NCBI RefSeq assembly: GCF_000513195.1
Contig: NZ_CBVI010000001.1
Location: 310,001 to 374,000, forward strand
Direction: 5' to 3'
Length of the DNA stretch: 64,000 nt
From: Bacteroides timonensis
Lineage (GTDB): Bacteria; Bacteroidota; Bacteroidia; Bacteroidales; Bacteroidaceae
Positions 17,819-28,200 of this stretch are shown in pieces. Position 1 is the first letter of the stretch. Every line of letters begins with the position of its first letter. The notes beneath the pieces were generated by a model, which searched no databases, was not told the DNA's origin, and saw only the letters and a list, made by a program, of their open reading frames with translations. The position numbers and the translations under genes were made by a program.

Positions 17819-17937
17819 CATATACATAAGTGCAAACCACTATTGACGGAACATTTATGTAAGGCTTAAAAAAATAACTTGGTACACAAATGCCGGTTTA
17901 TCCCCCAATTTATTGTTCCCCTATTACTAAATTATTT

Positions 17938-17981
17938 TTCTCTAACTGGGAAAAAAGATTTCTCTAACTGGAAAAATAAAA
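17938..17981. repeat. Intergenic island: two 22-bp units (TTTCTCTAACTGG)
   Basis: TTTCTCTAACTGG recurs at exactly 22-bp spacing, and each copy is followed by an A-rich run, giving an imperfect palindrome TTTC-N9-GAAA. A third, more diverged unit may precede it. The site is in the leader of the GH140-like gene. Confidence 0.55.
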
Positions 17982-18038
17982 CGCCCATTTATACCAAGTC
18001 ATTTTTAAAACACTACAAAAATCAAAAGAATCTATATC

Positions 18039-19448
18039 ATGAAGAAAGTATTATTCTGTTTATCATTTATCTGCGTATGCCTCCAAGCATTACCGCAACG
18101 CCAATCTCTCCCTTGGGAGAATGGTTCACTGCAAGTTTCAGAGAACTCCCGTTACCTTCAGCATACGAATGGCTCTCCCTTCTTCTGGCTCGGAGATACC
18201 GGTTGGCTGCTTCCCGAAAGGTTGAACCGGGATGAAGCGGAATACTATCTTGAACAATGCAAACAAGCAGGCTTCAACGTAGTACAGGTACAAACCATCA
18301 ACGGGGTACCTGCCATGAACTTTTATGGACAATCGTCTATGCCGGATGGATTTGATTTCTCCAATATCAACCGATCGGGTATATATGGATATTGGGATCA
18401 CATGGACTTTATCATCGATGCCGCCGCCCGCAGAGGGATTTATATCGGTATGGTCTGCATCTGGGGCGGGCTGGTAAAAAGTGGAAAAATGAATGTGGAA
18501 GAAGCCAAGGCTTATGGTACTTTTCTCGCCAACCGTTACAAAGATCGCCCCAACATCATCTGGATGATTGGCGGAGATATCTATGGAAACATCAAAACCG
18601 AAGTCTGGAACATGCTTGCCAGCACCATTAAATCCATTGATAAGAACCATCTCATGACTTTCCATCCTTTCGGAAGGACACTCTCGGCAGAATGGTTCAA
18701 CGATGCCCCCTGGCTGGATTTCAATATGTTCCAAAGTGGACACCGCCGCTACGGACAAAGCAAAGATGACAAAAAGACACTGTTACCACAAGGCACAGAA
18801 GAAGACAACTGGCGATATGTGGAACATAGTCTTGCTCAAAAACCACTACGTCCGGTTATTGATGGAGAGCCGTCTTATGAAGCCATTCCCCAAGGACTTC
18901 ACGACCCTAAGGAAGGTTTCTGGAAAGACAACGATGTACGCAGATATGCTTACTGGTCGGTTTTTGCCGGTTCATTCGGCCATACGTACGGTCATAGCTC
19001 TATCATGCAATTCCTAAAGCCGGGAGTTAATCCAGCCTACGGTGCTACCAAATTATGGTATGAAGCCCTGAAAGATCCCGGATTCAACCAGATGCAATAT
19101 TTGAAAAAACTGATACTTGCTTTTCCCTTCTTTGAAAGAGTAGCCGACCAGAGTTGCATAGCCGGCGATAACGGCACAAAGTATGAACGTCTCATTGCAA
19201 CACGTGGCAACGACTATATGTTAGTGTACAACTATACCGGACGCCCCATGCAAATAGACCTCAGCAAGATTCATGGAAAGACTAAAAAGGCTTGGTGGTA
19301 TTCACCGCGCAATGCAGAGCTATCTTATATCGGTGAGTTTAGTTCAAAAGTAGAAACGTTCCAGCCTGAAGGCGGTCATTCAAACGGCAATGACTGGGTA
19401 CTCATCCTAACAGACGGAACCCGGAAGTATATAGAAGCATTGCAATAG
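18039..19448 (+). CDS. GH140-like glycosidase (DUF4038) with C-terminal collagen-binding-like domain
   Basis: 469 residues with signal peptide (ends ALPQRQ). Residues ~30-360 form a TIM-barrel DUF4038 domain (PFFWLGDTGWLLPERL, GFNVVQVQTINGVPA, RPNIIWMIGGDIYGN, PVIDGEPSYEAIP), and ~375-469 a beta-sandwich of the Collagen_bind_2 type. Asp180 in GGDIYG and Glu277 in DGEPSYE sit where the acid/base and nucleophile of the characterised apiosidase from the rhamnogalacturonan-II pathway are remembered to be. Known: GH140 removes apiose from pectin side chains. That activity is inferred here; other DUF4038 members may act on different sugars. It converges with the HTCS gene at 19490. Confidence 0.82.
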   Translation: MKKVLFCLSFICVCLQALPQRQSLPWENGSLQVSENSRYLQHTNGSPFFWLGDTGWLLPERLNRDEAEYYLEQCKQAGFNVVQVQTINGVPAMNFYGQSSMPDGFDFSNINRSGIYGYWDHMDFIIDAAARRGIYIGMVCIWGGLVKSGKMNVEEAKAYGTFLANRYKDRPNIIWMIGGDIYGNIKTEVWNMLASTIKSIDKNHLMTFHPFGRTLSAEWFNDAPWLDFNMFQSGHRRYGQSKDDKKTLLPQGTEEDNWRYVEHSLAQKPLRPVIDGEPSYEAIPQGLHDPKEGFWKDNDVRRYAYWSVFAGSFGHTYGHSSIMQFLKPGVNPAYGATKLWYEALKDPGFNQMQYLKKLILAFPFFERVADQSCIAGDNGTKYERLIATRGNDYMLVYNYTGRPMQIDLSKIHGKTKKAWWYSPRNAELSYIGEFSSKVETFQPEGGHSNGNDWVLILTDGTRKYIEALQ

Positions 19449-19489
19449 ATAGTTTTAATAAAAACAAGAGGATGTCCATTTTGATGAAT

Positions 19490-22400
19490 TCATGTGTTTT
19501 TTGACGAATTGATCTTATTCATTCCCTTATCCCGATACTCAGTCGGAGTCATTCCCATCTTCTGTTTGAAGCATTTGCTGAAATAACGGGGATCATTAAT
19601 ACCCACCATATAAGAGATCTGAGTCATGGAATATTCTCCGGTTTCAATGAATTGCACGGCACGCTTGATACGCATTTCCTTAATAAACTCAATAGGCGCC
19701 AACCCCGTCAGTGTCTTCAGTTTCTTAAAAAAGACTGAACGGCTGACTGCCAGTTCCTGCACCAAGTCGTCTACTACCAATTCTCCATTATCCATATTCT
19801 TCTCCATCAGTTCCACCAGTTTGTCCATAAACTTACGATCGTTCGGAGACATTTCCGGTCCTTGCTCTTCTACAGTTTCTTCCGTTAAGTCAACCGTTGC
19901 ATTTCCCGTCATTAGGTTATCCCGATAGATACCCTGTAACTTTCGGCGCTGTGTGAGCAGGTTCTTTACGCGTGCTTTCAGATAAGTGGCACTGAACGGC
20001 TTCGTGATGTAATCGTCCGCTCCATACTCCAATCCCTCCAATTTGCTTTCAATGGAAGTTTTAGCCGTCAACAATACAATGGGAATATGACTGGTGGTCA
20101 TATCGGCACGCAGTTCACGCGTCATGGTGATGCCATCTTTTCCGGGCATCATTACATCACTAATAATGATATCCGGGAGGAATTTCAAAGCTTTACTCCA
20201 ACCTTGCATACCATCCACTGCTTCCACAATTCTGTATTCGGAGGCAAAGATGCTGCGCAGGAACAAACGGAGTTCCGAATTATCTTCCACAAGTAACATC
20301 GTTCCTTTCGCGTCCATACTCTCTTCCGATTCTTCCTCGATAGTATCTTCTGCAGAAGAATCCGGTATTTCACTAACAACCTGTTCTGCGACTCCCATAC
20401 CCACCGTGGCATCATCTTGCAAGAATTCCACAGTTGCATCATAGTGTTCTTTACCTTTCAGGAAGTCCACCTTAAAGCAGCTTCCCTCTCCTAACTTACT
20501 ATCAACGGTAATGGTCGCCTTATGCATTTCGACCAATTCCTTCACCAATGACAAACCGATACCGGTGCTGGACTGATTGAACAGATTGCGGTCTACCAGA
20601 TTCTCAAAACGGACAAACAATGACTTTTTCTTATTATCAGCAATGCCTATTCCCTGATCTTCCACACTTACAGAAACAGATTTCTCATCTTCACGCACAA
20701 GCACCGTGATCATCTTTCCATTCGGAGTGTATTTAAAAGCATTGGAAAGCAGATTGAATACAATCTTCTCAAATTTATCCGCATCTACCCAAAGATACAG
20801 TTCTTCCTTCTCCGTTTCAAACAGGAAGTCTATCTGATGTTCTTCGGCAACGGACTCGAAGTTCGCCATGATCTTGCGAGTAAAAGCCACCACATCCATA
20901 CGCTGAACCTGCATCTTCATTTTCCGGTTCTGTATCTTCCGGAAGTCCAGTATCTGGTTGATAAGCCTCAACATGCGGTTCGTATTCCGTTCTACCACCT
21001 GTAACTGTTCACGGGCATCATCCGGAAGTTTGGTATTCCCCAGTATATATTCCACAGGGCCTGAAATCAAAGTCAACGGAGTGCGCAGTTCATGAGAGAT
21101 ATCAGTAAAGAAACGCAGTTTCATATCCGTCATTTGTTGCTCGACGGACACCTCATGCTTCAAGCGATAAATAGTGAACAAGATATACACCGCCGCTACA
21201 ATAATCATGATGAAGAAAAGCACATACAGGAAATAAGCAAACGGAGTTTCCCAGAAGGAAGGTAGTATCTCAATGTCCAATGTACGCGTGTTTTCAGTCC
21301 ATATACCGTCACTGTTGGTAGAACGGACTTTAAAGACATAATGCCCTTTCGGTAAGTTGGTATAAGTAGCCATACGCTGTTTACCGACATAGTTCCAAGC
21401 CTTTTCAAAACCTTCCAGGATATAAGCATATTGTATTTCGGAAGGCGCGGAATAGTCGAGTGCAGCAAACTGTATAGTGAAAATATTCTCCCGATGCGAG
21501 AGAACCAGCTTTCTGGTATCATCCAATCCTTGTTTCAGTACGGAACCTCGTCCCGGCACCACGTCTACATTCGCCACCAGCAACTTAGAGAAAACCATTG
21601 GCGGCACATAATTACTCTTCCCGATGGAATCGGGATTGAAATAGAAAATACCTGTACTCGCCCCGAAAAGTATATTACCCGAAGCTGTATATTCCGAAGC
21701 CGCTTCACTGAAACGTACCCGAAAAAAGATCTCCTTATCGGCATAGTTCTCAAATTTCTCCTCGGAAGGAATGAACTTACTGATGCCGTTTTCCGAACTG
21801 AGCCATAAATTACCGGCTTTATCCTCCTGTATGGAAAGCAACACATCCGAAGGCAGACCATCCTGTACCGTATACGACTTGAAACAGGCATTATCGTTCT
21901 CATCCAGCGATACCAATTTATTCAGTCCACCGCCAAATGTGGCAATAAAGAGTTCCTTATCCCGGGTAGATACAATCCAATGCACATCATTATTGCTTAG
22001 GCTATGCTCATCGTCCGGAACACGCAGAAAATGACGGAACTTCACATCTTCGGGATTCTTGAAGTCTGCATCCATCATCAAAGCGCCCACGGTAGTTCCT
22101 ATCCAGATATGCCCCTGATCATCACCTGTTATAAAACGGGCCTTGTAACAATAATCAATAGGATATCCTTTCAGGTTATTACGATGGTTCACGAAAATCT
22201 CCTTACCACCCTGATTGTGCGCCATATAATTGATGCCGCCTGCAAATGTAGCAATCCAGATGCGTCCATGCTTATCTTCGTATACACAATAAACGTTATC
22301 GTCACTCAAACTATAAATATCACCTTCCTGATGCTGATAGCGGGTCAGCTTATAGTGATAGCTATCTCTCTGTTTTTCAGCTTTCACCAGGCCATCCCCT

Positions 22401-23956
22401 TTGGTTGCAATCCAGAAATTCTGTTTACTGTCCTGCAAGATGAAATAAACATTACCACGCAACGGAGTACCACTGTGCGACACAGTACCGTTTTCGGTCA
22501 GATAGCCCTTATTTACACGGTTCTTATCATATATCCGTAGTTTACCATCTTTCAAGCCTACCCATAAATTTTGGTCTGCATCTTCGCAAAGAGCTCGTAC
22601 TTCGTTGCTCAATGACTCATAATCGTGTGGTACCGGCGTTACGATGCCAAACTGAGACGGACGGAAAGTAACCTTCTCCAATCCCTTAGAGTGAGTGCAC
22701 ATCCACAGATTCCCCTGATTGTCGGAAAAGGCAGTATGTATTTTATTGGAAAAGCGCCATTCATGCCCTGACAACTCATTATAGAACGGACGCAGACTAT
22801 TACTTTCACGGTCAAAATATGAAAAACCGCCGCCATACGGATGTACCCAAAGTACGCCGTTGATATCTTCATGCGCATGGAAAGCCGGACGAGAACGGTC
22901 CGTACTGGTAGGTTCTACGGCTATTACTTCACGCTTTAAGACCTGTGTACGCGGATTAAAGTGTACCACTGTACCCGGAATATGTTGCTCGAACCATACT
23001 TCCGATGCTTTATCCACATAAGTACCATGAATCGGTGCATCAGGAAAACGGGAGGCAGGGAAGTGTTCTGTCTTCTTTGTATCACATTTATAAGTAAAGA
23101 ATCCGTCTTTCGAAGTGGTCAGTATGATCTCATTTCCATCTATATGATCGATTGCCACAATATGGGATGAAACCGGCAGGCTCAGCAACAAGAACTGCCC
23201 GCTCTCCTTCTGATAGCGCCATACGCGCCCGTTATCCGATCCGAAATAGATTTCGGGACCATGCTCCAAACAGGAATAAAAGGCTTGCCCGCCTTTCTTC
23301 TCTCGCTCTGCTGTCTCTGCGAAATAAAAAACCGGTGATTTCTCTCCGGGTGCCAACATCCCTAATCCGTTATCAGACAATATCCATTCATTACCTGCCC
23401 GGTCCTCATATACCTGAAACACACGTGAGGCGGAAAACTGTCCCGATTGAGTAGAATAATATTGGGAAGTCAGTCTATAATCCTGTGGATCAGTCGCCAC
23501 CCGGATCACCCCTTCAGTCTCCGTCAGCAACCATACCGAACCACCCGGCAGAACTTTGATATCCGTAATGTTGGCTGCGCCCCCCTCTTCATTATCACCC
23601 GGCACACGCTCAAACGTTTCCGTACGGGGATCAAAGCGATAGGCGTGATTGTCATAGGTTTGCAGCCAAAGGAAGCCATACTTGTCTTCCAGCATATGGT
23701 CTACACGATTATGACTCAGCACGATACGATTATCAAGCCGTGCCTTATACGTTTTAAACGAATAACCATTGAACTTATTAATGCCATCCCAGGTAGCAAG
23801 CCAGATATTTCCCTTGCGGTCTTGCAGGATGCTCATTACTGTATTTTGAGAAAGTCCGTCTTCAGACGAATAATGGGTGAAGAAACAATCCGGCTGCGCT
23901 TTTACTGACAACGCGCCTATCAACCCAAGGATCAGATACAAGATTTTTTTCATCAT
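19490..23956 (-). CDS. Hybrid two-component system regulator 1 (HTCS)
   Basis: 1488 residues: signal peptide (ends VKAQ), periplasmic sensor of two seven-bladed Reg_prop beta-propellers (~20-760; repeated DRKGNIWLATWDG-type motifs), Y_Y_Y domain (~775-840), transmembrane segment (~855-878, FFIMIIVAAVYILF), HisKA with phospho-acceptor His955 in DISHELRTP, HATPase_c (~1005-1120), receiver with Asp1267 in IIISDVMMP, and AraC-type HTH at the C terminus. Such proteins bind an oligosaccharide in the periplasm and activate their glycan operon. It is divergent from an esterase gene and is closely similar to HTCS 2 in its signalling half. Likely target: the susC1 operon or its flanking enzymes (inference). 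Confidence 0.93.
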   Translation of the reverse strand: MMKKILYLILGLIGALSVKAQPDCFFTHYSSEDGLSQNTVMSILQDRKGNIWLATWDGINKFNGYSFKTYKARLDNRIVLSHNRVDHMLEDKYGFLWLQTYDNHAYRFDPRTETFERVPGDNEEGGAANITDIKVLPGGSVWLLTETEGVIRVATDPQDYRLTSQYYSTQSGQFSASRVFQVYEDRAGNEWILSDNGLGMLAPGEKSPVFYFAETAEREKKGGQAFYSCLEHGPEIYFGSDNGRVWRYQKESGQFLLLSLPVSSHIVAIDHIDGNEIILTTSKDGFFTYKCDTKKTEHFPASRFPDAPIHGTYVDKASEVWFEQHIPGTVVHFNPRTQVLKREVIAVEPTSTDRSRPAFHAHEDINGVLWVHPYGGGFSYFDRESNSLRPFYNELSGHEWRFSNKIHTAFSDNQGNLWMCTHSKGLEKVTFRPSQFGIVTPVPHDYESLSNEVRALCEDADQNLWVGLKDGKLRIYDKNRVNKGYLTENGTVSHSGTPLRGNVYFILQDSKQNFWIATKGDGLVKAEKQRDSYHYKLTRYQHQEGDIYSLSDDNVYCVYEDKHGRIWIATFAGGINYMAHNQGGKEIFVNHRNNLKGYPIDYCYKARFITGDDQGHIWIGTTVGALMMDADFKNPEDVKFRHFLRVPDDEHSLSNNDVHWIVSTRDKELFIATFGGGLNKLVSLDENDNACFKSYTVQDGLPSDVLLSIQEDKAGNLWLSSENGISKFIPSEEKFENYADKEIFFRVRFSEAASEYTASGNILFGASTGIFYFNPDSIGKSNYVPPMVFSKLLVANVDVVPGRGSVLKQGLDDTRKLVLSHRENIFTIQFAALDYSAPSEIQYAYILEGFEKAWNYVGKQRMATYTNLPKGHYVFKVRSTNSDGIWTENTRTLDIEILPSFWETPFAYFLYVLFFIMIIVAAVYILFTIYRLKHEVSVEQQMTDMKLRFFTDISHELRTPLTLISGPVEYILGNTKLPDDAREQLQVVERNTNRMLRLINQILDFRKIQNRKMKMQVQRMDVVAFTRKIMANFESVAEEHQIDFLFETEKEELYLWVDADKFEKIVFNLLSNAFKYTPNGKMITVLVREDEKSVSVSVEDQGIGIADNKKKSLFVRFENLVDRNLFNQSSTGIGLSLVKELVEMHKATITVDSKLGEGSCFKVDFLKGKEHYDATVEFLQDDATVGMGVAEQVVSEIPDSSAEDTIEEESEESMDAKGTMLLVEDNSELRLFLRSIFASEYRIVEAVDGMQGWSKALKFLPDIIISDVMMPGKDGITMTRELRADMTTSHIPIVLLTAKTSIESKLEGLEYGADDYITKPFSATYLKARVKNLLTQRRKLQGIYRDNLMTGNATVDLTEETVEEQGPEMSPNDRKFMDKLVELMEKNMDNGELVVDDLVQELAVSRSVFFKKLKTLTGLAPIEFIKEMRIKRAVQFIETGEYSMTQISYMVGINDPRYFSKCFKQKMGMTPTEYRDKGMNKINSSKNT

Positions 23957-24006
23957 AACAGGCTTATTCTATGCGGTAAAGATACGTATTTCATAGAAAG
24001 ATCATG

Positions 24007-24014
24007 TATCTTTG
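24007..24014 (+). promoter_or_regulatory. Bacteroides -7 box (TATCTTTG) for the esterase-HTCS2 operon
   Basis: TATCTTTG is a consensus -7 box 24 bp before the esterase start codon. The region is shared with the divergent HTCS 1 gene. Confidence 0.65.
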
Positions 24015-24038
24015 CTTAGATTTTAACAACCCCTGACC

Positions 24039-25193
24039 ATGAAACGCATTACAACCACTTTCCTGATTGTTCTCTCCGGACATCTCAGTATGATCGCTCA
24101 AACCGATACCACCGCATATGGTGTTGTCAAGAACATGCCGGTCTTCTATGAGCAATTGAAACAGCAGCTCACTTACCCGGCAGCGTGGGGAAACTCCCCT
24201 ATCCGCAAGTTTGATAAATGGCGTGCACAGGCACGGGAAACCCTACTGGAGTGTATGCAGATTTTGCCTCCCGCCCCTACCGATTATGCCATGACGGTAA
24301 TCGCTACCGAACAGCGCAACGGATACAAGGCTCAAAAAATACTATTTAACGTATCGGAGTGGTGTCGTGTTCCCGCCTACCTGTTGGTACCGGACGGTGA
24401 CGGTCCCTTTCCGGCAGTCGTCATGCTGCACGATCATGGCGCGCACTTCTCTATCGGCAAGGAGAAAATGGTACGCCCGTTCGATGTAAGCGCTGAAATC
24501 ATAGCGGACGCCGACAATTGGGCAACAGGTTGCTACGACGGACAATATACAGGAGACTATTTTGCTGAACACGGTTATGTGGTACTTTCCATCGATGCCT
24601 TGTTCTGGGGTGAACGTGGCAGAAAGGAAGGGGTGAACTATGACGGACAACAAGCGTTAGCTTCCAACTTCCTGCAAATGGGAAGTTCGTGGGGAGCGTT
24701 TATCAATATGGATGATGCGCGAAGTGCGGAGTTCGTGGCCTCACTGCCGTTTGTGGATAAAGATAAAGTAGGATGCGTAGGTTTCTCCATGGGAGCCTAC
24801 CGTTCCTGGATGCTCTCCGCCATCACCGACTGCATAAAAGTCTCCGCCTCCATTTGCTGGATGAACACCACCGAATACCTGATGACACTCACCAACAACC
24901 AAAACAAAGGCGGATCAGCTTATTCCATGCTGATACCGAACCTGCGCCGCTATCTGGATTATCCTCATACGGCAAGCATCGCCTGCCCGAAACCCACCCT
25001 GTTTTTCAATGGAAGCCGGGACAAGTTGTTTCCGGTAGAAGGTGTTAAAGATGCGTACAGCACCATGCAGGCTGTTTGGCAGAGTCAGAAGGCTGCCGAC
25101 CGCCTCGTTACCAAGATATGGGAAGAGAAACACTTCTTCAATAAGGAAATGCAGAAAGAGACTTTGGAGTTTTTCAATAAATGGCTGAAATAA
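24039..25193 (+). CDS. Exported alpha/beta-hydrolase esterase 1 (Abhydrolase_7 / dienelactone-hydrolase-like)
   Basis: 384 residues, signal peptide ending MIAQ. The hydrolase fold shows a likely triad: Ser250 in GFSMGAY, Asp328 in GSRDKLFP and His365 in EEKHFFN; oxyanion-region HDHGAH lies near residue 130. It is paralogous to the 30050-31201 protein, sharing NGYKA, PDGxGPFPAVV, LHDHG, ALFWGERGRKEGV and GFSMGAYR-WMLSA motifs, with the Ser at the same residue number. Known: related proteins in pectin loci act as esterases, and the pectin methylesterase family CE19 is a candidate assignment. It is 24 bp upstream of HTCS 2, forming an enzyme-sensor operon. Confidence 0.78.
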   Translation: MKRITTTFLIVLSGHLSMIAQTDTTAYGVVKNMPVFYEQLKQQLTYPAAWGNSPIRKFDKWRAQARETLLECMQILPPAPTDYAMTVIATEQRNGYKAQKILFNVSEWCRVPAYLLVPDGDGPFPAVVMLHDHGAHFSIGKEKMVRPFDVSAEIIADADNWATGCYDGQYTGDYFAEHGYVVLSIDALFWGERGRKEGVNYDGQQALASNFLQMGSSWGAFINMDDARSAEFVASLPFVDKDKVGCVGFSMGAYRSWMLSAITDCIKVSASICWMNTTEYLMTLTNNQNKGGSAYSMLIPNLRRYLDYPHTASIACPKPTLFFNGSRDKLFPVEGVKDAYSTMQAVWQSQKAADRLVTKIWEEKHFFNKEMQKETLEFFNKWLK

Positions 25194-25217
25194 AGCGTAG
25201 CCGGTAATACACTAACC

Positions 25218-28200
25218 ATGAGAAGAATCGGAATATTTCTAATCCTCTGCGTAATTGCCACCGACTTCTGCTTCGGACAATTACCACATACCTTTACACA
25301 ATATACCTCAGAAGACGGACTCTCGCAGAATACAATCATGAGCATCCTGCAAGATGACAAAGGAGTGATGTGGTTCGCTACCTGGGACGGTCTCTACAAA
25401 TTTGACGGATATACATTTAACAACTATAAAGCCCATCCGGGCGACAGCATCGGATTGAGCAACAACCGTCTGGACAATATTAAAGAAGACAGATACGGAT
25501 ATATCTGGGTACAAAGCTACAATCACCAGGTCTATCGTTTCAATCCGCGGCTTGAACGGTTCCAGGCTATCCCTTACGACAACTATCTGTCTCTGGACAT
25601 GCATGTGCTTCCATGTGGAGACGTATGGATAATTACCGTACAAAATGAGTTACTTCATATCTCCACCCATCCGGAAACACATGAAATGAAAGTCACAGAC
25701 TTCTTCAAGTCCCATCAAATTTCATACTCAGAACCTATCAAGTCTATCTTTCAGGATAGCCGGGAGAACCAATGGATTCTTACCGAGAACGGATTATACC
25801 GCCTGACTCGTAACGGGAATGAAGAGAAACTTTCTTCTTACTTCGTCGCTCCTCCGGAAAAGGACAAACAACCTTTTTACGATGCACTGGAAAACAACCA
25901 TGCCATCTACTTCACTTCTAAACAAGGATGCGTATACGAATATAATCCGGACAATGGCCAGTTTGTAAGGCAAGAGTTCCCCACCGGCTCGTCTATCAAA
26001 ACCATCCGACAACTCAAAAAGGACAAGCTATTCATTGGCACAGCCAGCGACGGGTTCTTTGTGTATGAACAAAGTTCCGGAAACCATCGTCACTATAATA
26101 CCCGGAATTATCCTTCATTAAAGGACAACCAGATCAAAGCAGCCTATATCGATACCAACGGTGAAGTATGGATACGCCTCAGCACCAAAGGAGTGACGCA
26201 CTTCAATCCTGAAAACGATCAGTTCGATCACTTCATTCTGCAAGACAAGTACGGCAAAGATATCGTCGATTCCCGACCGGAAATGTATATATACGAGGAT
26301 GTCAACGGCTCTTTATGGGTACATCCTTCGGGAGGAGGACTTGCCTGGTACGACCGTAAGAACAACCGGATACGTCCGTTTTACAATCCGACCCTGCAAT
26401 CGGGTTGGAGCGCCGACAATAAGGTGACCAATGTCTTTACCGATAAACAGGGTAATTTATGGCTCGGTTCGTACGGAAACGGACTGGAGAAGATCTCTTT
26501 CAATACCAATCATTTCCATTTGCTTACCGCCGCCCCGGATGACACGGAATTCCCGGGAAGCAACGTCCGTGCCGTTTACCAGGACCGCAACGGATATATA
26601 TGGACGGGCAATAAAGACAAAATAATACGTGTCTACGACAGCCAATGGCGCTATGTGGGCAACCTTACGTCCGCAGGGACTATTTCCCCTTACAGCACGG
26701 ACAAGTTAGGAATCGGCTATTCCATCATACAAGATCACGAAGGCACCATCTGGATAGGTACCAAAGGCAACGGACTATTCGCCGCCAGGCCTCAGGGGAA
26801 GCCTCTGACTTATCATCTCGTTCAGTACAGTGCCGACGCAAACGATGTATACAGTCTGAGCGGCAATGAAATCTACAGTCTGCATGAAGACCGGCAGCAA
26901 CGGATATGGATTGCCACATTCGAAGGAGGAATCAACTACCTGGAACGGGGAACAGACAAAGAAGCAGTCCGTTTCATCAACTACCGGAACCGGCTAAAGA
27001 ACTATCCTATCAGCCAATGTTACCGTACACGTTTCATCACCTCCGACACTAAAGGGAATATATGGATAGGCAGCGCCACAGGATTACTGATGTGCAAGGG
27101 CAATTTCAAAGAACCGGAAGAGATAGAATTCCAACGTTATTGCCGTATTTCGGGGAACGCCAACAGCCTCAGCAACAATGACGTGCACAACATATATTTC
27201 ACCCGGAAAGGCGAAATGTACGTGGCCACCTTCGGAGGCGGACTCAATAAGCTACTCTCACTGGAGGGCACTGAAGCCCGCTTTCAGGCCTACACCATGA
27301 GAGACGGGCTTCCTTCGGATGTATTGCTATCCATCGAAGAAGACCCGCACGGCAACTTGTGGTGCGCTACAGAGAAAGAGCTGTGCAAGTTTATTCCTTC
27401 CACGGATAAAATAATAAACTACCCCTCCAGAGCTTTCCCCCTACGAATCAGTTTCAATGAAGGGGCGGCTCTGCGAACAGAGTCCGATTATCTGCTGTTC
27501 AATACCGTGAAAGGTGTCCTATACTTCTTTCCGGATTCCATCCATACAAGTACATACGTTCCTCCTATCATCTTCACCCGCCTGCAACAGGCCGAGAAGA
27601 CGGTGACTCCCGAAGAAGGCGGCATACTGACCACCCACATCGATGATACGCACCTCCTGACCCTGCCTCACGATAAGAATGGATTCAGCATCCAGTTTGC
27701 CGCCCTGGACATGAAGTATCCCGGCAACATCTCCTATTCCTACAAACTGGAAGGCTTTGAAAATAACTGGAACAATATCGGCAACCAGCGAACCGCCACT
27801 TACACCAACCTTCCGAAAGGGCATTACACCCTGAAAGTCCGCTCTACAAACAGCGACGGCATCTGGGTGGAGAACACGCGTACACTGGACATCAACATAC
27901 TTCCCTCCTTCTGGGAGACACCGTGGGCATATTCCCTGTACGTGCTATTCATCTTATTGGTCATTTTTACAGCCACCTATATCCTCTTCACCATCTTCAG
28001 GCTGAAGCATAAGGTATCCGTCGAACAGGAGATTTCAGATATAAAGCTACGTTTCTTCACAAACATATCGCACGAACTGCGTACACCGCTGACGCTGATT
28101 GCCGGTCCCGTAGAGCAAGTCCTGCAACACGGCAAGCTGAATGATGAGGAACGGGAACAGTTGGTGCTGGTAGAGCGAAACACGAACAGGATGCTAAGGC

